Positions 22,808 through 28,887 of a stretch of 28,887 nt of DNA are shown piece after piece. The notes beneath the pieces are model-generated. The model was not told the origin of the DNA and did no database searches. It saw only the letters and a program-made list of their open reading frames with translations. The DNA is from a virus. The stretch is from IMG/VR virus record IMGVR_UViG_3300030085_004759, positions 1 to 28,887 of that record; one strand, given 5' to 3'. Made by a program: the position numbers and the translations under genes. Positions within the stretch are counted from its first letter, which is position 1, and every line of letters begins with the position of its first letter.

Positions 22808-23474
22808 ATGCACATACTGTGGGAAAGTTTTTGCAAAGGCAAGGACACTTCAGGTACACTTGTGTGAACCAAAACGTAGATATCTACAACGTGATGAGAA
22901 ATGGGTGGTAAATGCTTTCATGGTGTTTCAGAGATTCTATCAGATACATCAACACAACTCAAAACCAAAAACATACGACGACTTTGTAAAAAGTTCTTAC
23001 TACAATGCATTTGTTAAGTTTGGCCGATTCATCATGCACATCAATCCATTGTACCCAGAGAAGTACATAGACTATGTTTTACAATCCAAAGTAAAATTAG
23101 ATCACTGGGCAAGGGATGATCTCTATGAACTTTATCTAGTAGAGGCCTTAAAGACCGAACCCGTGGAAGCCGCACTACAAAGGAGTATAGCAACCATGAT
23201 GGATTGGGCGACAGAACAAAATGCACAGTGGTCGGACTACTTCAGATTGGTGAACACGAATAGGGCAGTGGCACACATCCAACAGGGCAAGATAAGTCCA
23301 TGGTTGTTGTTAGGTTGCAACGCAGGCAAAAGGATGTTAAAATCTTTTAACGACGAACAATTACAAATGATTGAAAAATTTATTAATCCAAGTTTCTGGC
23401 CAAGCAAGATGAAAAGTTATCCAGCGGATCTAATGTTGGTACAGGACACAGCGAAGGAGGCCAAAATTGTCTAA
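22791..23474 (+). CDS. Zinc-finger-bearing conserved phage protein
   Basis: 227 residues. The N-terminus carries a C2H2-type half finger: Cys7, Cys10, Phe14, Leu20 and His23 at classical spacing (C-x2-C-x3-F-x5-L-x2-H), with Cys25 as the likely fourth ligand instead of a second His. The rest is helical and rich in aromatics (WVVNAFMVFQRFYQ, FVKFGRFIMHINP), with a C-terminal NPSFWPSKMKSYPAD. The finger suggests nucleic-acid or protein binding. Position between the uvsW group and the mini-DnaE gene suggests a replication role. It overlaps the next gene by 8 bases. Confidence 0.72.
   Translation: MASTNKCTYCGKVFAKARTLQVHLCEPKRRYLQRDEKWVVNAFMVFQRFYQIHQHNSKPKTYDDFVKSSYYNAFVKFGRFIMHINPLYPEKYIDYVLQSKVKLDHWARDDLYELYLVEALKTEPVEAALQRSIATMMDWATEQNAQWSDYFRLVNTNRAVAHIQQGKISPWLLLGCNAGKRMLKSFNDEQLQMIEKFINPSFWPSKMKSYPADLMLVQDTAKEAKIV
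23454..23469 (+). promoter_or_regulatory. Strong Shine-Dalgarno supporting a TTG start
   Basis: AAGGAGG at 23454-23460 precedes TTG 23467-23469 by six bases, within the end of the zinc-finger gene. The first in-frame ATG of the downstream gene lies about 35 codons later, so the TTG is the likely start. Confidence 0.78.
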
Positions 23475-23700
23475 GATAAATTTAGAAGTTGCAGATAACT
23501 TAGAATTCGAACATGGAGATATAGCAATCACTATCAAACCCGATGGCACAATAGGAAAGATTATAATGCCAAAGATGGATGAAGAAATAAGAAACACAGA
23601 AGGATACAGGAAAATGCTTGACGTGGTTGAAGTATTGCAACCGGGGGCAAAAGAAGAATTTATAAAACATGATACAAAAGAAAAGGGAAGTGTACACTAA
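23467..23700 (+). CDS. Small conserved phage protein, TTG start
   Basis: 77 residues, acidic to neutral. The N-terminal half has FEHGDIAITIKPDGTIGKIIMP, a beta-hairpin-like pattern; the rest is helical (KMLDVVEVLQPGAKEEF). I recognise no catalytic motif. Its stop shares one base with the start of the mini-DnaE gene (TAATG), so the two are tightly coupled and may form a functional pair. Function unknown. Confidence 0.72.
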   Translation: MSKINLEVADNLEFEHGDIAITIKPDGTIGKIIMPKMDEEIRNTEGYRKMLDVVEVLQPGAKEEFIKHDTKEKGSVH

Positions 23701-24290
23701 TGCCTGATGTAGACATAGACTTCTTTGACAGAGATAACACACTCAAGTTATTCAAACACACTCCTGCATCTATGATAAAAGATGGCAAGTCTGAGAAACA
23801 TAAGACCGGAGTGTACTTCCATGCGGTGCCAGAACATCCGGTCACGGGACACGCAAGTTTGGATTATAAACAAGCAGAGGACAGAGGGTACTTCAAGATA
23901 GATTGTCTAAACGTGAACATCTACAAGGATGTCAAGTCAGAGCAGGAACTTGTTGAACTGATGATACAGGAACCAGATTGGGACATGCTGAAAGATCCAA
24001 AGATAGTGGAAAACCTTTTCCACCTAAATGGACATTACAACATAGTGTCCAAACTTGAACCAAAAACAATAGAACAACTTGCGGCTGTGTTGGCCATAAT
24101 ACGTCCTGCCAAGAGACATCTAATGCACAAGGACTGGGTGGATGTGATGAAAGAAGTCTGGGTGAAACCAACTGACGGATCGTACTTCTTCAAGAAGTCA
24201 CACGCTGTGGCATACGCACAAGCCATAGTGGTACAGATGAATCTGATGCAAAAGGCTAAATATAGTTTTGATGCAACATCAAAAAAATAA
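23700..24290 (+). CDS. Miniature DNA polymerase III alpha (DnaE)-like protein
   Basis: 196 residues that carry, in order, short blocks of the bacterial C-family polymerase. PDVDIDF at 2-8 corresponds to the DnaE palm motif PDxDxDF. KHKTGVYFHAVP at 34-44 corresponds to KHAGGVVIAP. GYFKIDCLN at 63-71 corresponds to GLVKxDFLGL with the third catalytic Asp (here Asp68). LFHLNGHYNIVSKLEP at 106-121 and LAAVLAIIRP at 127-136 correspond to FQLES..M..LIK.LQP and IALVALFRPGP. FFKKSHAVAYA at 163-173 corresponds to FNKSHSAAYA. DnaE itself is over 1,000 residues, so PHP, beta-binding and most fingers are absent. The candidate metal-binding aspartates are retained. Polymerase, DNA-binding or decoy roles are all open. 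Confidence 0.72.
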   Translation: MPDVDIDFFDRDNTLKLFKHTPASMIKDGKSEKHKTGVYFHAVPEHPVTGHASLDYKQAEDRGYFKIDCLNVNIYKDVKSEQELVELMIQEPDWDMLKDPKIVENLFHLNGHYNIVSKLEPKTIEQLAAVLAIIRPAKRHLMHKDWVDVMKEVWVKPTDGSYFFKKSHAVAYAQAIVVQMNLMQKAKYSFDATSKK

Positions 24291-24433
24291 AAAGAAAAAA
24301 ATATTAAATTATCTTAAACAATCCAAACAAAAATCCAAGTCTTCATATCGTTCAGAGAATAACAGTTACCAGCCAGATAGTGGTTTAACACAGCACTACA
24401 TTACAACTGGTGCTATACTTCCTGAAAAAAAGA
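24291..24433 (+). pseudogene. Non-coding gap with a frame-disrupted small ORF
   Basis: The 143-bp gap between convergent genes contains an open frame from about 24292 to 24441 without a usable start. It would read NYLKQSKQKSKSS, then QPDSGLTQHYITTGAILPEKK and stop. It comes into frame with the mini-DnaE gene if one A is lost from the A7 run at 24282-24288. It comes into frame with an ATG at 24272 if one A is gained in the A6 run at 24296-24301. It may be a frameshifted gene end, a homopolymer sequencing error, or chance. A weak AGCAC/GTGCT hairpin near 24391-24414 is the only terminator-like structure. Confidence 0.3.
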
Positions 24434-24808
24434 CTAGATAGGTTTTCTAACTAATTGGATTGTCCTTCTCTTCACCCGTTTCTTTGAAATTTCAGAAAGT
24501 TTGACAGTAGGCCCATGCACTATCTCAACATCTTTTGAGTTTAAAGTAACCAACGTTGTACGAAAGTATTTGAACTCGCCCTTGAGAAATATGTTGATTG
24601 GTAATTTACGATTGGATTCATGCCACCAAGTTTCCCCACACTTCAGAAATCTCATCTTATCCTGTGGCATCATCAGTCTGCCATAATCATAGAAACTGAT
24701 CACGTTTGCATCTTCATTCTGTATTATGCCCACATACTCCAAATCGCCCTTTCTGATCAGGCTCAAAAATGGGAACTTGTCCCGGAGAGTGTTAAAAATT
24801 TCGTTCAT
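24434..24808 (-). CDS. Conserved T4-like phage protein, function unknown
   Basis: 124 residues, basic C-terminus. It starts MNEIFNTLRDKFPFLS and has the patterns LEYVGIIQNEDANVISFYDY, WWHESNRKLPINIFLKGEF and KKRVKRRTIQLVRKP. From memory, proteins with this WW-ESNR-PINI-L pattern and Arg/Lys-rich tail are common in T4-like marine phages without known function. It is the only minus-strand gene in this part of the window and converges on the mini-DnaE gene. Its ATG faces the late promoter of the structural gene across a 32-bp gap. Confidence 0.75.
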   Translation of the reverse strand: MNEIFNTLRDKFPFLSLIRKGDLEYVGIIQNEDANVISFYDYGRLMMPQDKMRFLKCGETWWHESNRKLPINIFLKGEFKYFRTTLVTLNSKDVEIVHGPTVKLSEISKKRVKRRTIQLVRKPI

Positions 24809-24816
24809 TCTATATC

Positions 24817-24824
24817 TATAAATA
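24817..24824 (+). promoter_or_regulatory. T4-type late promoter TATAAATA
   Basis: A perfect TATAAATA octamer followed by CT, the T4 late-promoter form recognised by the gp55-type sigma factor with the sliding clamp. It lies 16 bases before the start of a virion structural gene, which is where late expression is expected. Transcription would begin only a few bases before the ATG. Confidence 0.8.
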
Positions 24825-24840
24825 CTGTTAAATATGTATT

Positions 24841-25641
24841 ATGCAAACAGTTTCAAGGTATTTACTATCACAGTTGGTAATAGCCTACGTAAGTGGTTAC
24901 CACGGGAGGAATTCAAAAGTGTACGATAGACGTTTAACACTGCACAGAGGGGTATCAAACCCAGTGAACTTCACGTTCAAGAATGAGGATCAGAAGGCTC
25001 AGGACATCACTTCTAAGACCTATGAGTTCAACATGATCGATTCAGAAAGCAAAAAAGCGGTCCTTACGAAGACACTGACCATACTTGACGACGGATCTAC
25101 CGTGAGTACGAAAGGTGACGCAAGTTGCACCATTACTGAAGGCGATCTTTTACCACTGGATGCAAAGTTCTACAACTATGCAGTCAGGGAAGTAAAATCT
25201 GATGGTAGCAGAGAGATCACATACTCAGACACAGGATACGCGGCGGCTGGCACAGTAGAACTGTTAGATGGAGCATATCCTGAATTCATAGAAAGTACCA
25301 ACGTGTCAACTTTTCCAAGTGGCGGGCCACTGGCATATGTGTCGGGATCTATAGATGCACGTCCTGGAATAAACAACAACAAGGCTTTACATACGATTGC
25401 TGTGTACACAAAGAACTTTACAGGATCATTGAGGGTGCAAGGTACGATGAGTGCTTCTCCTAGTAACAGTGATTATTTTGATATTACCCTAGATGGTGAA
25501 GCGTCAGCAACAAACACATTTACAGATTCCACAACAGTTACCAATTTCAATTTTACAGGTGTTTACCATAGCGTGAGATTTGCATGGGGCAACGACACTG
25601 GTAACACTGGAGTGATTGACAAAATCCTTTATAGACAGTAA
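24841..25641 (+). CDS. Virion structural protein (baseplate/fibre-type, Ig-like N-terminal domain)
   Basis: 266 residues. After MQTVSRYLLSQ and a tyrosine-rich linker comes a beta-sandwich domain at about residues 30-135. Its pattern is typical of BppU-like phage structural domains (LTLHRGVSNPVNFTFKNED, DDGSTVST, YNYAVREV, ITYSDTGY). A C-terminal beta domain follows, with LHTIAVYTKNFTGSLRVQG, YFDI and a closing FTGVYHSVRFAW then VIDKILYR, a pattern of marine phage fibre or baseplate proteins. It stands alone among replication genes but has its own late promoter at 24817-24824. The exact virion location is unknown. A TTAAATA six bases before the ATG takes the place of a Shine-Dalgarno. Confidence 0.78.
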   Translation: MQTVSRYLLSQLVIAYVSGYHGRNSKVYDRRLTLHRGVSNPVNFTFKNEDQKAQDITSKTYEFNMIDSESKKAVLTKTLTILDDGSTVSTKGDASCTITEGDLLPLDAKFYNYAVREVKSDGSREITYSDTGYAAAGTVELLDGAYPEFIESTNVSTFPSGGPLAYVSGSIDARPGINNNKALHTIAVYTKNFTGSLRVQGTMSASPSNSDYFDITLDGEASATNTFTDSTTVTNFNFTGVYHSVRFAWGNDTGNTGVIDKILYRQ

Positions 25642-25651
25642 AATATAGTTT

Positions 25652-26665
25652 ATGAACCTGATCCAGAATACAATTCTGACAAGTCTGCCTGCGGGCAGAA
25701 AGAAAACTCCCAGCGGATGGATAAGTTTCAACGCACCGTGTTGTGTACACAATGGAGAGACAGCAGACAAAAAGAAACGTGGTGGCTTAATGACAAGTGC
25801 AGATGGTACAGTCAGTTATCACTGTTTCAACTGTGGATTCAAAGCAAGTTATGTAATAGGACGTAAACTGACCTACAAGATGAGGCAGTTCATGGGATAC
25901 ATTGGCATACCTGATGACACAATACGTAAACTAGCAATAGAGGCCATGCGTGAAGAAGAAGGCGATGCCAAATACGAAAAGAAAAAATTTGTTACATTTA
26001 AAAAGAAAGAATTGCCGAAACATACAAGGTCACTGGGTGAGTGGTTGGAAGAATATACAGTAGGAACAATGACAACTGAACAACAAAACAAAATTGATAA
26101 CCTATTGAATTATCTAGCAGGAAGAGGTATAGGTGCAGATTGGTATGACTTCATGTATTCATCAGACAAGTATTGGGACGTTGATAGAAGATTGTTGATA
26201 CCATTTTACTGGCGTGGTGATATCGTCGGCTTTACAGGAAGGATGTTTGAACAATCTGACAAAGTAAAATACTACACAGACGTACAACCAGGATACGTTT
26301 TTAACATGGATGCACAGGATTGGACAAGAAAGTTTGTTATAGTTACTGAAGGTCCTTTTGATGCAATAACCGTTTCTGGTGTCAGTATACTTGGTAGTGA
26401 GATAAATGAAACACAAAGAGAACTTATTGATGGTCTCGGTAGAAAGGTAATTGTTGTGCCTGACAGAGACGCTCCAGGAGAGAAACTGATAAACCAGGCT
26501 ATAGAATTTGGATGGAGTGTTGCATTTCCAGAATGGGATAAAACGGTTGGCGATGTAGCGGATGCTGTGTTAAAATATGGTAGACTGTTTACTATTCAAT
26601 CAATATTGAAGACCACAGAGTCGAGTAAACTTAAAATAGATTTAAAGAGAAAGATGTATGGCTGA
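25652..26665 (+). CDS. gp61-like DNA primase
   Basis: 337-residue primase of the T4 gp61 type, which lays RNA primers with the gp41 helicase. The N-terminal zinc-binding domain has Cys30/Cys31-x-His33 (APCCVHNG) and Cys58/Cys61 (YHCFNCGF). The Toprim catalytic core has VTEGPFDAIT with Glu233 and the metal site PDRDAPG with Asp271 and Asp273. Between them, RRLLIPFYWRGDIVGFTGR is the usual basic strand pair of primases. Its 3' end overlaps the helicase start by 8 bases, as expected for subunits made together. T4 gp61 is of similar length. Confidence 0.9.
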   Translation: MNLIQNTILTSLPAGRKKTPSGWISFNAPCCVHNGETADKKKRGGLMTSADGTVSYHCFNCGFKASYVIGRKLTYKMRQFMGYIGIPDDTIRKLAIEAMREEEGDAKYEKKKFVTFKKKELPKHTRSLGEWLEEYTVGTMTTEQQNKIDNLLNYLAGRGIGADWYDFMYSSDKYWDVDRRLLIPFYWRGDIVGFTGRMFEQSDKVKYYTDVQPGYVFNMDAQDWTRKFVIVTEGPFDAITVSGVSILGSEINETQRELIDGLGRKVIVVPDRDAPGEKLINQAIEFGWSVAFPEWDKTVGDVADAVLKYGRLFTIQSILKTTESSKLKIDLKRKMYG

Positions 26666-28100
26666 ATACACATTTGATGTACAAAAACTTTATATAGAGA
26701 TGCTTTTAGCAGACGCTGAGTCGTTTGCTAGGGCACAGAATATATTCAAACCAGAATCGTTTGATCGTAAACTGCAACCAATTGCGAAGTTTGTAAAAGA
26801 GTACATGGACGAGTATAAGGTTATGCCTGACGTTGAACAGGTAAACGCTAAACACGACATCAAATTGAAATCAGCAAAAGATCTGGATCCAAGCCATTTC
26901 AACTGGCTACTAGACGAATTTGAAACATTCTCGAGACACAAGGCACTAGAACACGCAATACTGCAATCAGCAGACATGCTTGAAAAGGGAGACTATGCAC
27001 CTGTTGAAGACATGGTGAAGGAGGCAGTGAATGTTGGACTGACACGTGATCTCGGCACAGACTACTTTGAGGATCCCAAGGGAAGACTTGAGGCACTCAA
27101 GGCAAACAACGGACAGATCAGCACTGGCTGGAACAACTTAGACAAGAAACTGTTTGGCGGTTTCAACCGTGGAGAACTAAACATCTTTGCAGGTGGATCA
27201 GGAGCAGGTAAGAGTTTGTTCTTACAGAATCTTGCGGTGAACTGGGCACAGGCTGGTCTGAACGTTTGTTACATATCTTTTGAATTAAGTGAGCAACTGA
27301 CTGCCATGAGGCTTGATGCAATGATGACTAACATTCCAACTAAGAAAGTATTTCCGGAAATAGAAAATGTTGAGATGAAAGTTAAGATGCTGGCAAAGAA
27401 ATCAGGAAACTTACAGATCAAATATTTGCCAAGTGGTAGCAACGTGCTTGACGTTAGAACATATCTGAAAGAATTAGAACTAAAAAACAAAAAGAAAATT
27501 GATTGCATACTGATAGACTACTTGGATCTCATGATGCCAAAGAGCAAGAGAATATCACCAGCGGACTTGTTCATAAAAGACAAATACGTTTCAGAGGAGT
27601 TGAGAAACTTGGTCGTGGAGAAACAGTGTGTGTTGGCAACAGCATCACAGTTGAACAGGGCATCTGTTGAAGAGATAGAGTTTGATCACAGTCACATATC
27701 AGGCGGATTATCCAAGATACAAACAGCAGATAACGTGATTGGTATATTCACAAGTAGGGCCATGAAGGAACGTGGAAGATACCAGATTCAGTTCATGAAG
27801 ACGAGATCAAGTTCTGGTGTTGGACAAAAAGTAGATTTAGAATTTGATGTTGATAGTCTACGTATCAGAGACTTGGCAGACGATCCTGAATATAAACAGT
27901 TTGACAAACAGAGAAGTACAATATATGACTCGTTGAAGCAGACATCCAAAGTTTCAACATCAGATGGTACACCAAAAGATGCAAGAAATGACGTGCCGGA
28001 TCCTCGCAAAGGTGACACAATAGGTAAAGTAAAAGCCAACGTAGAAGGCGGCAAACTGAGACAACTTCTAAACGAACTGCACTCAGATGAAGAACAGTAA
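26658..28100 (+). CDS. gp41-like replicative DNA helicase (DnaB family)
   Basis: 480-residue hexameric 5'-3' helicase. The N-terminal helical domain (1-130) is of the size that contacts primase. The RecA-like core begins QISTGWNNLDKKLFGGFNRGEL. The Walker A loop is GGSGAGKS at 179-186 and the Walker B strand is CILIDYLDLM around residues 284-293. Later are ATASQLNR and SGGLSKIQTADNVIG, the DnaB motif 4 region, and a KTRSSSG arginine-finger-like loop. The C-terminal tail of about 60 residues is charged and low in complexity, a likely protein-contact tail. It overlaps primase upstream and nth downstream (14 bases). Confidence 0.93.
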   Translation: MAEYTFDVQKLYIEMLLADAESFARAQNIFKPESFDRKLQPIAKFVKEYMDEYKVMPDVEQVNAKHDIKLKSAKDLDPSHFNWLLDEFETFSRHKALEHAILQSADMLEKGDYAPVEDMVKEAVNVGLTRDLGTDYFEDPKGRLEALKANNGQISTGWNNLDKKLFGGFNRGELNIFAGGSGAGKSLFLQNLAVNWAQAGLNVCYISFELSEQLTAMRLDAMMTNIPTKKVFPEIENVEMKVKMLAKKSGNLQIKYLPSGSNVLDVRTYLKELELKNKKKIDCILIDYLDLMMPKSKRISPADLFIKDKYVSEELRNLVVEKQCVLATASQLNRASVEEIEFDHSHISGGLSKIQTADNVIGIFTSRAMKERGRYQIQFMKTRSSSGVGQKVDLEFDVDSLRIRDLADDPEYKQFDKQRSTIYDSLKQTSKVSTSDGTPKDARNDVPDPRKGDTIGKVKANVEGGKLRQLLNELHSDEEQ

Positions 28101-28770
28101 TGACATCGACTACATATACGAGAAGTTAAGTTCTCTGTATCCTGAATACTCAAATAAAAAACCTAAAGCAAAGATATATTCTAAGGCATACACTAGCCTT
28201 ATAGGTGTAATGCTATCTGCACAATCACAAGACAAGAGGACGGCGGTTGCTTGTAGACAACTGTTCGCACTGGCTAACACACCTGATGAGATGCTTAAAC
28301 TATCACAGGAAGAGATAATAGAAGCAATCAAACCCGCAGGATTGTTCAATGCCAAATCTAAAAACATCCTTGCAACAAGTAAGATGTTATTAGAAAAATT
28401 TAATGGTCGTGTGCCAAGCACACAGAAAGAACTAATGACACTGCCCGGTGTTGGTCGTAAGAGTTCGGACATAGTCATGAGATTTGTTTTTGGTGAGCCA
28501 CACATAGCAGTGGACACACACGTGTTCAGAATGTTATGGCGTCTTGGTTGGGCAGACAGTCTCGATGAAGGCAAAGCATCTGTCACAGTCAATGACACAA
28601 CACCAAGCAAATACAAGTACGGTGCTCACATGTGGCTGATAACACATGCAAAACTTGTTTGCAAATCAAGATCACCTTTGTGCGAAGCGTGTGTTATTAA
28701 TGCCGCCTGTGACCAAAGAGACATCACAACTCCAAAAAATAAATTACGCCAAAAAGTTTACGCTTCATAA
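28087..28770 (+). CDS. nth: Endonuclease III (thymine glycol DNA glycosylase/AP lyase)
   Basis: 227-residue base-excision repair enzyme that removes oxidised pyrimidines and cuts at abasic sites. The helix-hairpin-helix is LPGVGRKSSD, with catalytic Lys125 (E. coli Lys120), and the catalytic aspartate is Asp143 in AVDTHVFR (E. coli Asp138). The 4Fe-4S cluster ligands are all present as Cys192, Cys199, Cys202 and Cys208 in C-x6-C-x2-C-x5-C spacing. An N-terminal VMLSAQSQDKR matches the family. It begins inside the helicase gene, so it is part of the replication operon. It looks fully active. Confidence 0.94.
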   Translation: MKNSNDIDYIYEKLSSLYPEYSNKKPKAKIYSKAYTSLIGVMLSAQSQDKRTAVACRQLFALANTPDEMLKLSQEEIIEAIKPAGLFNAKSKNILATSKMLLEKFNGRVPSTQKELMTLPGVGRKSSDIVMRFVFGEPHIAVDTHVFRMLWRLGWADSLDEGKASVTVNDTTPSKYKYGAHMWLITHAKLVCKSRSPLCEACVINAACDQRDITTPKNKLRQKVYAS

Positions 28771-28778
28771 TCTACGCA

Positions 28779-28786
28779 GATAAATA
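28779..28786 (+). promoter_or_regulatory. Late-promoter-like octamer GATAAATA
   Basis: GATAAATA differs from the T4 late consensus TATAAATA only at the first base, the most variable position. It lies in the 60-bp gap after nth, 44 bases before the start of the partial last gene. It is probably a late promoter for the genes that follow the window; no Shine-Dalgarno stronger than AGG precedes that start. Confidence 0.5.
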
Positions 28787-28830
28787 TACTTGCTCAAGGC
28801 AATAACAGGCAAACATAAAAGCATAGGCAA

Positions 28831-28887
28831 ATGAAAGACAAAGAACTGAACGACATAACAAGGCTGTACGATAGATTCATTAGGCAA
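28831..28887 (+). CDS. Partial CDS at window edge, function unknown
   Basis: Nineteen codons from ATG 28831 to the window end, reading MKDKELNDITRLYDRFIRQ with no stop. Charged, helical start. The short N-terminal pattern (a basic-acidic turn and then I-x-RLYD-x-F) resembles the openings of several small proteins in marine T4-like phages, but nothing can be assigned. It follows a 60-bp gap with a late-promoter-like octamer, so it may be a late gene. Confidence 0.55.
   Translation, partial: MKDKELNDITRLYDRFIRQ

Noticed and set aside
24391-24414. AGCAC/GTGCT hairpin as a rho-independent terminator
   Set aside because: The stem is only five pairs with a long loop and no U-tract follows, so it is noted but not listed as a terminator.
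27018-27034. Strong AAGGAGG inside the gp41 gene as an internal translation start
   Set aside because: The in-frame GTG is only two bases away, and the ATG at proper distance (27031) is out of frame and stops after three codons.

Overview
The window is a stretch of an AT-rich, tightly packed genome of a T4-like contractile-tailed phage (Myoviridae type) of the marine cyanophage/pelagiphage kind. The evidence is the set of T4-type replication and recombination proteins (UvsX, a UvsY-like protein, UvsW, the gp61 primase, the gp41 helicase), several small proteins of the sort conserved in marine T4-like phages, T4-type late promoter octamers, and ATGA or longer overlaps at most gene junctions. 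The host cannot be named from this sequence. No tRNA, rRNA, CRISPR array, transposase or integrase was seen.

Layout. (1) 13-2362, plus strand: uvsX, a small acidic protein, a UvsY-like protein and a HAD-type phosphatase. (2) 2359-18342: a glycan-biosynthesis island of about 16 kb with 18 genes in three blocks. The rightward block 2359-5497 holds a DxD glycosyltransferase, a small unknown protein, an FkbM methyltransferase, a radical SAM/SPASM protein and a 2OG-Fe(II) oxygenase. The leftward block 9303-5494 holds an SGNH hydrolase, a GT-B-like transferase, a second FkbM methyltransferase, an NAD-dependent sugar epimerase and a GT2-like transferase. The rightward block 9344-18342 holds a GT61 transferase, two copies of a DxD transferase, GDP-mannose 4,6-dehydratase, three more GT-B-like paralogues, an asparagine synthetase-like amidotransferase and a GNGPS-motif protein. 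The second and third blocks diverge from a 40-bp gap carrying back-to-back sigma70-like promoters. (3) 18322-18798, minus strand: a SprT-like metalloprotease. (4) 18853-24290, plus strand: a run of replication and unknown genes headed by a fully consensus TTGACA-16-TATAAT promoter. It includes uvsW, several small proteins and a 196-residue miniature relative of the DNA polymerase III alpha subunit. (5) 24434-24808 minus and 24841-25641 plus: a conserved small protein and a virion structural protein, the latter behind a perfect TATAAATA late promoter. (6) 25652-28770: gp61-like primase, gp41-like helicase and endonuclease III, followed by a second late-promoter-like octamer and the first 19 codons of a gene cut by the window edge.

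How the genes fit together. The two flanks form one core module for recombination-dependent replication (strand exchange, mediator, branch-migration helicase, primosome, base-excision repair). The glycan island interrupts it. The island encodes sugar-nucleotide synthesis (Gmd, epimerase), tailoring (amidation, methylation, oxidation, possible de-acylation) and at least eight glycosyltransferase-like proteins. I see no membrane flippase, polymerase, exporter or lipid-linked initiating transferase. Its products therefore probably decorate an acceptor that already exists: host surface glycan precursors or phage virion proteins. The most unusual items are the mini-DnaE protein, the four-member GT-B-like family and the island's all-soluble tailoring pathway.
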